From Ignavibacteria bacterium (GTDB lineage: Bacteria; Bacteroidota; Ignavibacteria; Palsa-1295), in assembly GCA_013287605.1 (NCBI GenBank), contig JABDDM010000014.1:1-39994 (forward strand): a stretch of 39,994 nucleotides of DNA, in the 5' to 3' direction. How positions within the stretch are numbered: the first letter of the stretch is position 1; the number at the start of each line of letters is the position of its first letter. The notes beneath the pieces were generated by a model that had not been told where the DNA came from, searched no databases, and saw only the letters and a list, made by a program, of their open reading frames with translations. Positions 6,867-15,794 of the stretch are shown here, piece by piece. The translations under genes and the position numbers were made by a program.

Positions 6867-9797
6867 TCAGAATCTCATCGGTAGCTTGATCAATCCGTCA
6901 CCCGAGTGCTTCATACGAATGTTGCCGATAAAATGGTATCCGTCGGGGATAGGAGGAAGCACGCGCGTCGATGTCAAGTCAAATGTTTCTGTCTGCTGGG
7001 ATGACAGTGTTTTGACCGCAGGATTTATCAATGCACTTATGCTTGAGTTTAGAAAGCGACGCTCTCGAATGCGCAGTGTGAAAGGCTGGGCTCGTTCAGG
7101 ATTAGCCCTTCCCCCACGGAATAGAAGCGTATACGTTTCGCCAGGAGTGTGCTCGAAGGAAACTTTGACATTCTTGTCTCGATAATCGAACGCACCATTT
7201 ACAACCGCTGAAGAATCAGGTTTAAGGATCTGTGCCGTGATGTCCGTAAACTGGTTGTAGTCTTCTCTTGATAAGGATAGCCGAAACTCAGCATCTGATT
7301 CATTAGCAGCACCTTCGATCGGCATCGTGAAGAGATCACCGGTTGAGATCGTCGTGTCGAATGTTCGCTCGTATCCCAGGATCTCTGCATCAGACTGCAA
7401 TTCAATTGTTGATGCGGACCCGTTCGTTAATTCAATCGATGCTCTCGCGAACGCTCCTGGGCTTGCCGAGGATGTGAGTGTCGTGACGTCCATGGGGAAG
7501 GCGGTCACCTGCAGCGTCAACGGCGGCAGCGATTGATCATCCAGGTTCCGACCATTGCGGAGATCGATCTCCCATACCCCCGGCCGAAGATCCTCTCCAC
7601 TGATCGTGAGCGTCGCAGCTTTTGGAATATCAGCCCTGCGCAGAAAAAGTCCGTTGAACTGTTTACCATCGTTGTCAAAGATTTGTGCAACACCGGTTGC
7701 GCCTGCGGGTCCTGAAAGCACGAGCCGCACTTCTCGCGTGCCACTGGGAATTGCAAAGAACGTGCGCCGAACTTCATGTTCTGGGTGCTCGACTGTTACT
7801 ATCGCGCTGTACTGGTTTTGTGGGGTAAGCTCGTACGGCACCACGACAGAACTTAGAAGTTCGAACACTGAAGACGTCCTACCCGACTTTCCCTTCGGAT
7901 AAGCCCAAACTCGGCCACAGTAAAGTCCAGGTGTCTGCATTGCTTTCACATCATAAGCAACATCGGCTCGGAGTGTCCCTTCGCCGCGACGATAGATGCT
8001 TGACTGGATCGGTAAGAGCCATGAGGCATCAGACTTGAGATCATATGCGTCGAAACCGACCGAATGCTGTCTTGCAGATATAGTCGGATCCTCGTCGGGA
8101 GTGATCTTAAAACTAGCGCGCGCATCTTCAACCGCTGAGAGGCCCGCTCGAAAAAAGGCCGCGGTACCATGATGCACAGAACTCGGAATCGCTGTTTCAA
8201 TCGAGTAATGCTTGGGGTGATATCCCGTGCGCTCCCATGCAGATAGCAGTTCGAATGCGCGAGGAACGTTGACCATACCAAATCCTTGATCAAGCGGTGT
8301 TGCATTTTTGATGGGTACCGCAGATAGCATTAGTGCCCGTTTAATCGATTCAGCATTGGGCTGGTAGTGTGGAAACGCTTGCTTCATACCGCTCAGAAGC
8401 AGTGCCACGCAACCAGCTGAGTAAGGCGAAGACATGCTTGTTCCGTTATATCGGTCACCGGAAACAAAGTCTGGTACGGTGCTGACGGCTGTGCCAGGGG
8501 AGACAATATCAGGTTTTGAAAGTTCACCGCCCCGGCTGGAGAAATCCCAGATGACAGGGCTTGTAATTCGCGACCCATAGAGATCGCGAGCAGCATCGTC
8601 CGGAAGCGTTGCACCACTCGAGATGATCCTATCGGCAGAACCTGGAAGACCAATCGTCGAAAGTCCAGGTCCTTCATTGCCGGCCGAAACACATACTGTC
8701 AAGCCGGGACTAGCAGCAAGAAGAGAATCGAGCCAGACGTCCATGACACTCGAACCTTCAAGCTCGGAGCCAATGCCAAAGCTCATGTTCACGACAACCG
8801 GCTTACCGGATTCTTTCGCCAATCGCGCAGCGTATTCGTAGCCTCGCTTCATTGAACCAGAGACCGTAACTCCACCAGTTGTATTATCGGCGAATTTTAT
8901 TCCAACAACCTCAGCTCCGGGCGCAAGTCCGTTGAAGCCGGAGGCGCCATCGATATCATGTCCGGCGGCAATGCCGGCCACGTGTGTGCCGTGACTGCCA
9001 TCGTCAAAGTAGACAGAAACAATGTGGCGATCTGGATCGATGTTGATTGCACCGCCCAGGTGTTTGTGCTCCACACCTGTTGAATCCTTGGCGTGAAAAG
9101 AGAACGTATCAAAACGCTCATGATAATTGGTCAGCGCATGCTCGTCCGAAAGATCTTGATCTCCATCTGAATCGACATATGCAACGAAGTGACCGGATTT
9201 GTCTTCGAAGACAAGAACTCCGAATACGTCAGTCTCTTTGCCATTGAAGTTGAGATCCCCGAGCCCATTCTGATAGCTTCGCTCGTTGAGCGCGGCGTAA
9301 TAGAACTTGCCGTTGTAGGGGTTGAGCGAAAGTTTGTTCAATCCGCGCAATACTGTCGCGCCATTGAACACAAGTTCATCGCCATTACGCGTTGCTTCCG
9401 CGAAAGGAATCTCGCCGGTGCCCGAGTAATTTTGCACGTCAATGATCTTGACTTTGCCTTCTGTTGTTTTTTTGAGCCCGATTAGATCCGGATCAACACC
9501 AGTGTCCAAAATCACGACTATCACTCCGCGTCCATCAAAGGTCGGATGGTCTTTAAGGTATGTCTCGACCTCGGCTGCCTGTAAACTCAGAAAACTCCAT
9601 GTCGATCGAGTTGCAACTTTATCCTGACGCGCCTCAGGAATTGGCACTTCGAGTGTACCCGCAGACGGTGCAGTTAGGCTCCGCTTTTTATGCGGTGGCT
9701 GTTGCGCTGAGCATTCCGACGACAATAGTGTCGCACTGATGAGGAATAACACGAAGGCACTAATGGAACGAATAGTGGTCATCAGATTGGAATGCAT
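6867..9797 (-). CDS. Secreted subtilisin-like serine protease, TPPII-like (peptidase S8)
   Basis: This large exported protease has 976 residues from the ATG at 9797. The frame is open 45 codons further upstream, but a signal peptide (hydrophobic core ISAFVLFLISATLL, likely cleavage near SSECSA) begins right after this ATG. The S8 triad is complete: Asp98 in VVILDTGVDPD, His269 in DDGSHGTHVAGIAAG and Ser454 in NGTSMSSPYSAGC, with the oxyanion Asn in SAGNEGPG (371-378). About 170 residues separate Asp and His, against about 30 in subtilisin. A long insert there is a hallmark of tripeptidyl-peptidase-II-like subtilases. The 500 or so residues after the catalytic domain look like beta-sandwich modules. 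No Por-type C-terminal sorting domain is obvious. Exact specificity is unknown. Confidence 0.9.
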   Translation of the reverse strand: MHSNLMTTIRSISAFVLFLISATLLSSECSAQQPPHKKRSLTAPSAGTLEVPIPEARQDKVATRSTWSFLSLQAAEVETYLKDHPTFDGRGVIVVILDTGVDPDLIGLKKTTEGKVKIIDVQNYSGTGEIPFAEATRNGDELVFNGATVLRGLNKLSLNPYNGKFYYAALNERSYQNGLGDLNFNGKETDVFGVLVFEDKSGHFVAYVDSDGDQDLSDEHALTNYHERFDTFSFHAKDSTGVEHKHLGGAINIDPDRHIVSVYFDDGSHGTHVAGIAAGHDIDGASGFNGLAPGAEVVGIKFADNTTGGVTVSGSMKRGYEYAARLAKESGKPVVVNMSFGIGSELEGSSVMDVWLDSLLAASPGLTVCVSAGNEGPGLSTIGLPGSADRIISSGATLPDDAARDLYGSRITSPVIWDFSSRGGELSKPDIVSPGTAVSTVPDFVSGDRYNGTSMSSPYSAGCVALLLSGMKQAFPHYQPNAESIKRALMLSAVPIKNATPLDQGFGMVNVPRAFELLSAWERTGYHPKHYSIETAIPSSVHHGTAAFFRAGLSAVEDARASFKITPDEDPTISARQHSVGFDAYDLKSDASWLLPIQSSIYRRGEGTLRADVAYDVKAMQTPGLYCGRVWAYPKGKSGRTSSVFELLSSVVVPYELTPQNQYSAIVTVEHPEHEVRRTFFAIPSGTREVRLVLSGPAGATGVAQIFDNDGKQFNGLFLRRADIPKAATLTISGEDLRPGVWEIDLRNGRNLDDQSLPPLTLQVTAFPMDVTTLTSSASPGAFARASIELTNGSASTIELQSDAEILGYERTFDTTISTGDLFTMPIEGAANESDAEFRLSLSREDYNQFTDITAQILKPDSSAVVNGAFDYRDKNVKVSFEHTPGETYTLLFRGGRANPERAQPFTLRIRERRFLNSSISALINPAVKTLSSQQTETFDLTSTRVLPPIPDGYHFIGNIRMKHSGDGLIKLPMRF

Positions 9798-9976
9798 AAT
9801 GGTACTTGCCTTCGTTTGCGTACGAATGGCAATGACGATCGTTTCGGGTAAGTTGATAGGCGATCCAAGAAGAAAAGGAGAGAACAGGAGGGACCGAGAA
9901 TTCGCTTCAATCAATAGAACATTTCTCCGCACGGTGTGGCAGAGAGGGACAATGCGAACACAAGTTGGATGTTATT

Positions 9977-10168
9977 TTATGCGCTCGCAATTGCAATAAT
10001 TGCAACTGTTATCAAGACAAGGATCGCGAGTATCTTCCACGCCCTTCTACCATTCTCAGCACGATTAATTGCCTCCTCGACGTACCGATCCGTCCCAAAC
10101 GGAGAAGTATGGTTTGTCAGGTCAGTAGGAAGAATACCCGAATAGCCCGCAGATACCGAGGGTTTCAT
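9977..10168 (-). CDS. Small single-helix membrane protein (hypothetical)
   Basis: This 63-residue reading frame ends in one hydrophobic helix (AWKILAILVLITVAIIAIAS) preceded by an RAENGRR basic patch. That suggests a tail-anchored membrane protein with an N-terminal cytoplasmic part. The charged segment TDRYVEEAINRAENGRR looks like real coding sequence. There is no Shine-Dalgarno at the ATG, which is common in this window. It lies 179 nt upstream of the subtilase gene on the same strand. No family is recognised. Overlapping plus-strand frames have poorer composition, so this is the best coding candidate here, but a random hydrophobic frame cannot be excluded. Confidence 0.45.
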   Translation of the reverse strand: MKPSVSAGYSGILPTDLTNHTSPFGTDRYVEEAINRAENGRRAWKILAILVLITVAIIAIASA

Positions 10169-10357
10169 GGGATTGCAAACAAAATAATGTGAACCTAATT
10201 ATAAGAGCTTGACAAATATAGCGATAAGCGACGCCGAATGCAAGTAGACTTGAATCTTAACGAAATTTAGCCAAATTGCAAGGTTTTTTCGCGGCGTGGA
10301 AACTACAGCCCGGCACGAGGCTGTTTCAGCGGGCCGATTGGAGTCTTGAATTCCCAC

Positions 10358-10430
10358 GGTCAGGTAGCTCAGTCGGTAGAGCAAAGGACTGAAAATCCTT
10401 GTGTCGGCGGTTCGATTCCGCCCCTGACCA
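10358..10430 (+). tRNA. tRNA-Phe (GAA)
   Basis: The 73-nt cloverleaf folds completely. The acceptor stem is GGTCAGG with CCTGACC, the D stem GCTC/GAGC, the anticodon stem AAGGA/TCCTT and the T stem GGCGG/CCGCC around the TTCGATT loop. The anticodon loop CTGAAAA reads GAA, so it decodes phenylalanine (UUU/UUC). The discriminator base is A. The 3' CCA is not encoded (genomic bases after the A are CAA), so a CCA-adding enzyme is needed. It stands alone with no neighbouring tRNA. Confidence 0.97.
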
Positions 10431-10568
10431 CAATCTCCAAACAGCACCTGCCACCATCACACGCTTTCTGCCTACCGTCCGAACGGCCGCCTCAGGAGTG
10501 GGAATTTGGTTTCCACGGTCTTGATTAGCCAATTCGAAAACCTCACTTCTAATGTGTAAACTATCATT

Positions 10569-12302
10569 ATGATGCACATGAACCGTTTGCTGATCTTTCT
10601 TTCTCTTATCGCGATCATCGCTCTTAGCGGTTGTGGCAAGCACCGTGATGATGTCGTTCGTGCCGGAAATGGGGGGAAAAAATTTGGTGGACGATATACG
10701 CTCAATGAGATTCGAGGAAATCCTGCGAGCCTGGATCCAGTTCGCATCGTCAGCAAATTAGAGGACGATATCGCCTTCAATCTCTATGATAAGCTTGTCG
10801 ACAACGACCATCATCTTAGAGTAGTCCCAGCGCTTGCACAGTCGTGGGAGATGTCGCCTGATCTCAAGACATATACGTTCCATCTACGCAACAACGCTTA
10901 TTTCCACGACGATGCGTGCTTTCCAAATGGGAAGGGACGGAAAGTAATTGCGTCCGATGCGAAGTACTCGTTCGAGCGCGTCTGCGATCCGAAGACCACG
11001 ACGTCTGGATACTGGGTCTTCCAAGATTTGGTGGTTGGCGCAAACGATTACTTCTCGCGCGATACCGGTAAAGTACATCGTGCTGTCAAGGGTGTGTACG
11101 GCTTCAAAGTGATCGACGATTCAACGTTCCAGATCGAGCTTACCAAGCCTTTTACACCGTTCATCGAACACTTGACGACGAGTTTTGGCTATATCATCCC
11201 GCATGAGGCCATCGAACATTACGGTAAAGACTTTTTCCAGCATCCCGTTGGAAGCGGCGCGTTTATGCTGGATCATTGGTCGCCGGACAATGAGATACTG
11301 CTAAAGCGGAATCCAAATTATTGGCAGTTCGATGACAAAGGTAATCGTCTGCCACTGCTCGATGAGATCCGCTTCACATTCATGAAGGACGACAAAACGC
11401 TGCTCCAGAATTTTGAGCAGGGAGCGGAGGACGAAGATTTTACGCTGCCCACAGAATCCTTCCAGCAGATCGTCGCGCCAAACAAGACGCTGTTGCCACC
11501 ATACGACAAGAAGTATGCGTTGCAGCATGTGACTGCAATGAACTCGTTCTTCATTGATATGCTTTGTTCCAAGCCGCCGTTCAATAGCGCAGCGCTTCGG
11601 CGTGCGATGAGTTTTGCAATCGACCGCGAAAAACTTTGTAAGTATGTGCTCAAGAATGCCCCGCACGGACCGGCAACACACGGTATCGTCCCACCAGCAT
11701 TCGAGCAGTATCCAATCGAGGATGTGCATGGGATCAGCTTCAACCCGGATAGTGCTCGCTACTGGCTTGGTAAGGCAGGTTATTCGAATCCTAAAGACGT
11801 GCCGCACATCGTCTTCTCCGTTTACAATGAACCGAAGATGGAGCAGATCGCGGAATCTGCCAAGGAAATGTGGCGCACGACTTTAGGACTGGATGTTGAG
11901 ATCCAAATACTCCAGGCTAGTCAATTGCTCGATGAGTCAGACGATGGGAAGCTTATGATGTGGCTCACGAGATGGTACGCAGATTATCCTGAGATCGAAA
12001 ATTTTCTCAATTTGCTGAACGGTGATCTGGTGCCTACTGACCCCAATATGAAGAGCTATCCAGACAATACTCGGTGGAAGTCAAAAGCCTTTTCAACACT
12101 GTTTGATCAAGCCCTCTCTACAAGTGATGATGCAGCGCGGTTGAAGCTCTATGCTCAGGCCGAAGACGTCGCCGCACAAGAGGCACCAAACATCCCTCTC
12201 TATTACGAAGAGCACTACCGCCTTCTGCAGCCATACGTTCGTGATAATCCGCTCGACCCGATGAATCGGATCGATCTGAAGTGGGTATGGCTCGATAAAT
12301 AA
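10569..12302 (+). CDS. ABC transporter substrate-binding lipoprotein (SBP_bac_5, oligopeptide/dipeptide type)
   Basis: This is a solute-binding protein of the DppA/OppA family, tethered to a membrane in the periplasm. The signal ends in the lipobox LSGC. Family-typical stretches follow: ASLDPVRI, the YTFHLRNNAYFHDD type motif (residues about 100-115) with its companion SDAKYSFERV, and NPNYW in the middle of the protein. Near the C-terminus is QAEDVAAQEAPNIPLYYEEH, the usual IPLYY closing block. The length of 577 residues is normal. Three ATGs lie within four codons (MMHM), so the start is uncertain by up to three residues, and no Shine-Dalgarno is seen. No permease or ATPase genes are adjacent. 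The next gene is aspartate kinase, 12 nt away on the same strand. Confidence 0.9.
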   Translation: MMHMNRLLIFLSLIAIIALSGCGKHRDDVVRAGNGGKKFGGRYTLNEIRGNPASLDPVRIVSKLEDDIAFNLYDKLVDNDHHLRVVPALAQSWEMSPDLKTYTFHLRNNAYFHDDACFPNGKGRKVIASDAKYSFERVCDPKTTTSGYWVFQDLVVGANDYFSRDTGKVHRAVKGVYGFKVIDDSTFQIELTKPFTPFIEHLTTSFGYIIPHEAIEHYGKDFFQHPVGSGAFMLDHWSPDNEILLKRNPNYWQFDDKGNRLPLLDEIRFTFMKDDKTLLQNFEQGAEDEDFTLPTESFQQIVAPNKTLLPPYDKKYALQHVTAMNSFFIDMLCSKPPFNSAALRRAMSFAIDREKLCKYVLKNAPHGPATHGIVPPAFEQYPIEDVHGISFNPDSARYWLGKAGYSNPKDVPHIVFSVYNEPKMEQIAESAKEMWRTTLGLDVEIQILQASQLLDESDDGKLMMWLTRWYADYPEIENFLNLLNGDLVPTDPNMKSYPDNTRWKSKAFSTLFDQALSTSDDAARLKLYAQAEDVAAQEAPNIPLYYEEHYRLLQPYVRDNPLDPMNRIDLKWVWLDK

Positions 12303-12314
12303 CTCACGCAGCGC

Positions 12315-13691
12315 TTGCATAAACTTGTTGTTCAGAAATTTGGAGGGACTTCGGTACAGGATGCCGAAGCGATGCGACGCGTCATGGCGATCGTGCGAGA
12401 ATACGGCATCACGCGCCATCATCGTCCGCTCGTGGTTCTCAGCGCGTGTGCTGGTGTAACGAACAGTTTAATTCGGATTAGCGAACTCGCGTTACTTGAG
12501 GATACAGCCGATGCGATCAAAGAAGTAGATGGCCTCACGACACGTCATGCAACGATCGTCCGAGATCTCATAAAAGATAAGCGTTTGCAGCGTGATGTTC
12601 TGAAGCAACTGGGAGATATTTGGTCCGACCTTCGCAAACTGGTTCGGGGTGTCCATTTGCTCAATGAATTAACCCTTCGCAGCCGTGATCATTTTCTTTC
12701 CGTTGGTGAACGCGCGTCGACACTCATTTTTTCTGCGGCATTAGGCGAAGCATTGAAGAAGGATGGACTTGAAGTCATTCTCTATGATGCTCGCGAATTC
12801 TTTATCACGTCACGTGAATTCTCGCAAGCAAGACCGCTGACTCGTGACATTGAGCGAAAGATGCGTCCTATTCGCTCGCAGATCGCTCATGGTGCGATAG
12901 GGGTGTCACAAGGATTTATCGGGGCAACGACGGAGGGCATTACCACAACGATCGGTCGAGGTGGCTCCGACTTTTCCGCTGCCCTCATGGGCGTAGCGGT
13001 CAGAGCGCAAGAGATCCAAATCTGGACGGATGTAGCGGGCATCTATACATGCGATCCACGCCTGACGCCAGCCGCTGCACCGATTCCGACCGTCTCGTTT
13101 GCTGAAGCAAGTGCGCTGGCGCTCTTTGGTGCAAAGGTGCTGCACCCCGAGACCATCTGGCCGGCGGTCGAAAAGGGAATTCCTGTGCGTGTGCTTTCTT
13201 CGAACGAGCCTGAGGAAGAAGGGACGACGATTCTCGGTGAGGTTGCTCAAACGCGGCCTCTCACCGGGATCGCTTTCAAGCGCAACGTATTGCTCAGTCA
13301 GATCTCGCCACTCTCAGCGATGCCTACACTTGAATCGCATGCCGTCCTTTGGGAGACACTCGTGGAGCAGAAAGCTGTACCGTTGGCGATTTCGCAGACC
13401 GCTCATCATGCGCTCTATGTGTTCGAGCACGCGGGAATTCAAACTGCGCTGCGGCAGGAGCTGAATGGACTCGCTTCGATCGAATTCTGGAGTGACCGAT
13501 CTCTTGTCACATTAGTTGGTCCAGGACTGGAAACCACTCCCGGCATCGCGCTCCGTATCTTCAAGGCAGTCGGGAAGACGAATTGCGAACTCATCACCTA
13601 TGGTGGCGATGGCATTGTAGTAAGCTTCATCGTACCTGATGATAAGATGCCATCAGTAGTGAAACGCCTGCACAAGGAGTTCTTCGAATAA
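12315..13691 (+). CDS. lysC: Aspartate kinase
   Basis: It phosphorylates aspartate in the first step of lysine, threonine, methionine and diaminopimelate synthesis. The N-terminal kinase domain shows KFGGTSV (residues 8-14), LSVGERAS, the substrate loop TTIGRGGSDFSA and WTDVAGIYTCDPR. FGAKVLHPETIWPA precedes the C-terminal ACT regulatory region, which ends in CELITYGGDGIVVSFIV. At 458 residues it is a monofunctional enzyme of the AK III-like class, which is often inhibited by lysine or threonine; the effector cannot be read from sequence. The start is TTG because KLVVQKFGGTS begins immediately after it and no ATG exists upstream in frame before the previous stop. It converges on cdsA, 9 nt away. 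Confidence 0.95.
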   Translation: MHKLVVQKFGGTSVQDAEAMRRVMAIVREYGITRHHRPLVVLSACAGVTNSLIRISELALLEDTADAIKEVDGLTTRHATIVRDLIKDKRLQRDVLKQLGDIWSDLRKLVRGVHLLNELTLRSRDHFLSVGERASTLIFSAALGEALKKDGLEVILYDAREFFITSREFSQARPLTRDIERKMRPIRSQIAHGAIGVSQGFIGATTEGITTTIGRGGSDFSAALMGVAVRAQEIQIWTDVAGIYTCDPRLTPAAAPIPTVSFAEASALALFGAKVLHPETIWPAVEKGIPVRVLSSNEPEEEGTTILGEVAQTRPLTGIAFKRNVLLSQISPLSAMPTLESHAVLWETLVEQKAVPLAISQTAHHALYVFEHAGIQTALRQELNGLASIEFWSDRSLVTLVGPGLETTPGIALRIFKAVGKTNCELITYGGDGIVVSFIVPDDKMPSVVKRLHKEFFE

Positions 13692-13700
13692 TTCAGAAGA

Positions 13701-14594
13701 TCAAAAAGCAAGGTTAAGGTAGAGGTACACGAGCGGCGCAACGAACAGCAATGAGTCCAGCCTGTCAAGCATGCCCCCGTGTCCGGGCAGAAGTTGCGAA
13801 GAGTCCTTAACTCCTGCGTCACGCTTAAGAAGTGATTCGGCTAGATCACCCATCTGTCCGAATACACCCACAATCACTCCGAAGACAAAGCAGTCGATAG
13901 GACGAAGTGCGGATAGTCCTGGAAAGATTGCGCGCGCAGCAAACCACGCACCCCATGCTGTGATAGCACCCCAGAATGCACCCTCCCAAGTTTTCTTCGG
14001 ACTCACACGCTCGAAGAGTAAGTGCTTGCCCATTGCGCGACCACCGAAGTATGCACCCGAATCGCAGATCCAGATGCTCGCAAGCACCGCAACGGCAAAG
14101 AGTCCTGCATCGATCGGAGGAGTGCTACTGCCGGCAGCACGCGCTGCGGCTTCACGAATGTAGAAAAATTCTCGTATGCCATAAAATGCGCCAAGTCCCA
14201 ACCCTACATAGATGACACCACTAAGCGTCACGGAAATCTGCATGAATGGATTTGGAAGTCCGCGAAAGAGCTCGACGAAAAAGACAATGACGAAGAGAAG
14301 AATGAAGATCGCAACAATCGGCTGTATGGATGTCGCTGAGCCAGGTGCGAGGCGGAGCAACGTGTTAATGCGTAGTTGTGCAAAGGAAAAAACCACGAGC
14401 GCAGCAGCAGTGCATCCGATGACGACTTGGGGACGAAGTCCTTTTGCTCTTGCAAGCCCGTAGTACTCATGCACAGTAACTGCGCCAAGCATTGCGACAA
14501 GCGCCAGTAATCCGAATGGTTTGAAGAGAACGATATAAACGATGATCGGAATGCCGATCACTGCTACAAGAATACGTTGGGTGAGATTGCTCAT
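13701..14594 (-). CDS. cdsA: Phosphatidate cytidylyltransferase
   Basis: It makes CDP-diacylglycerol from phosphatidate and CTP, the branch point of phospholipid synthesis, in the inner membrane. The C-terminal CDP-DG synthase signature is complete: SLLKRDAGVKDSSQLLPGHG followed by GMLDRLDS, with SPKKTWEG upstream. About eight hydrophobic helices precede it. The ATG at 14594 (MSNLTQRILVAV) is chosen because it places the first helix directly at the N-terminus and sits one base after the stop of the CPBP protease gene. The 21 codons upstream overlap that gene. The product is 297 residues, normal for the family. Confidence 0.95.
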   Translation of the reverse strand: MSNLTQRILVAVIGIPIIVYIVLFKPFGLLALVAMLGAVTVHEYYGLARAKGLRPQVVIGCTAAALVVFSFAQLRINTLLRLAPGSATSIQPIVAIFILLFVIVFFVELFRGLPNPFMQISVTLSGVIYVGLGLGAFYGIREFFYIREAAARAAGSSTPPIDAGLFAVAVLASIWICDSGAYFGGRAMGKHLLFERVSPKKTWEGAFWGAITAWGAWFAARAIFPGLSALRPIDCFVFGVIVGVFGQMGDLAESLLKRDAGVKDSSQLLPGHGGMLDRLDSLLFVAPLVYLYLNLAF

Positions 14595-14595
14595 C

Positions 14596-15600
14596 TTAAA
14601 GGTGTAATTGATCTTCAGTGTAGTGCTGATCTGGTTCCGAGGCGGATGGATGCTCAAAGAGTCCGGGCGGGGGATTGCGGGCCGTGAGCGAATTCGTCAG
14701 TCGATAATAACCGACGAGACTGATAATCAATACCGGCAACGCGATTACAAGTGTCGTTGCCGCGTCGGTGATGCTTGTTTCGCCTTCAGATAATACAGCG
14801 CTGTGTGGCCCTTCTGAAGCTTGTGGAAGCAAAAGCATCACCAGAACGATTGCCGCGTTATTTGCAACATGTCCGACAGAGCCTACAAGCAGGTTACCGG
14901 TGCGATACGACATCCAACCAAGAACCAACCCGAGGACAAAGAGCCCCGGAAGTTCGATCGGCTCAAAATGGATGATCGCAAAGGCAAGAGAGGTCCAGAG
15001 AATCGCGACATATGGGCGTGGTCCATGCTTCCCGCTGAACTCGATGTTGGTTTGCATGAAGCCGCGAAAAAGGATCTCTTCCGAAAGCGCGGGGACGATT
15101 GCAATTGTCACAAACACCAGCACCGCCTCGAGCAACGAGTGCTTACCCATGATAGCGCCTTTGGTGACATTCTCACTCAGCTTTTCAAGTTCCTTAATAT
15201 GCGAATAGATCACGGGCAAATGCTGCAACACGTGTTCCCATAATACAGAGATCATAGAACCGACCAACTGTGCCGCAAAGATGATCGGGATGGCGAGAAC
15301 GTAAGCCATCGCAGGCGTCTCTTCAAAGCCCTGTAACCTGAAGACACGGATCGGATCTTGCCGAGCGATCCTTACCAGGAGCATCGTGCCGAGCAACATA
15401 ACGACGAGCTGCGCAATCCCGGTAGCGATGAGTTCGGCAATGGGAGGAGTTTCCTTTAATGAATCCCCGCGAACTGCATCGACGCTTGTCACGAGAACAG
15501 CACCGAACGCCTGAAACAGGATCGCAATCCCGAGGACGATCAGGAGAGATGTTCCGATCCGGAAATACCCGTTGCGTTGGAGCCAGTTACTTTCGGTCAC
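14596..15600 (-). CDS. CPBP family intramembrane glutamic/metallo-protease (CAAX prenyl protease-like)
   Basis: This is a polytopic inner-membrane protein of the CPBP (Abi/Rce1) family. The three family motifs are present: SEEILFRG (173-180, with the paired glutamates and arginine), His211 in AFAIIHFEP and HVANN (244-248). Several hydrophobic segments surround them. Bacterial members include putative membrane proteases and bacteriocin self-immunity proteins; the substrate is unknown. The start is GTG with no Shine-Dalgarno, chosen because the first helix follows at once. It is upstream of and coupled to cdsA (1-nt gap), so the pair may be co-transcribed. Confidence 0.9.
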   Translation of the reverse strand: MTESNWLQRNGYFRIGTSLLIVLGIAILFQAFGAVLVTSVDAVRGDSLKETPPIAELIATGIAQLVVMLLGTMLLVRIARQDPIRVFRLQGFEETPAMAYVLAIPIIFAAQLVGSMISVLWEHVLQHLPVIYSHIKELEKLSENVTKGAIMGKHSLLEAVLVFVTIAIVPALSEEILFRGFMQTNIEFSGKHGPRPYVAILWTSLAFAIIHFEPIELPGLFVLGLVLGWMSYRTGNLLVGSVGHVANNAAIVLVMLLLPQASEGPHSAVLSEGETSITDAATTLVIALPVLIISLVGYYRLTNSLTARNPPPGLFEHPSASEPDQHYTEDQLHL

Positions 15601-15734
15601 GAATTGAGTTAGTGGTCACGTGTCCTCCACTGCAATTTACGGAGGAGATGGATTAGAGAAAGCAATACGGGTAGCTGGAAGCAACGGATTTGTCTTGAGA
15701 CAGCGAAATCGTTGCACGGTGTCCTCAGACGTCA

Positions 15735-15765
15735 TAAAAAAGGCCGCTTCGGTAGAAGCGGCCTT
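15735..15765 (-). terminator. Rho-independent terminator of the rlpA-like gene
   Basis: A perfect 11-bp stem, AAGGCCGCTTC and its complement at 15740-15765, encloses a 4-nt loop. Read on the minus strand it is followed by a run of T (15735-15739). It starts 29 nt beyond the stop of the RlpA-like gene, which is the expected position. It also separates this gene from the CPBP-cdsA pair downstream. Confidence 0.92.
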
Positions 15766-15794
15766 GACTCCATCACGGAGATCTCAGAATTTGA

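Noticed and set aside
9798-9932. 45-codon N-terminal extension of the subtilase
   Set aside because: A clean signal peptide starts at the internal ATG (9797); the extension would bury it.
10209-10214. TTGACA as a promoter for the tRNA or binding protein
   Set aside because: No -10 box at proper spacing, and it lies about 150 nt before the tRNA.
10498-10515. GTGGGAA/TTTCCAC hairpin after the tRNA as terminator
   Set aside because: It contains a wobble pair, lies well past the tRNA and lacks a T run.
10346-10528. Plus-strand frame with GQVAQSVEQRTENPCVGGS-like sequence
   Set aside because: This is the sense-strand translation of the same tRNA, another classic annotation artefact.
10199-10643. 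Minus-strand frames over the tRNA with GRNRTADTRIFSPLLYR-like and ESNRRHKDFQSFALPTELPD-like sequence
   Set aside because: These are translations of the antisense of tRNA-Phe, a well-known source of false proteins in databases.
11301-11807. Minus-strand frames opposite the ABC binding protein
   Set aside because: They lie inside a well-supported gene and have no recognisable motif or signal.
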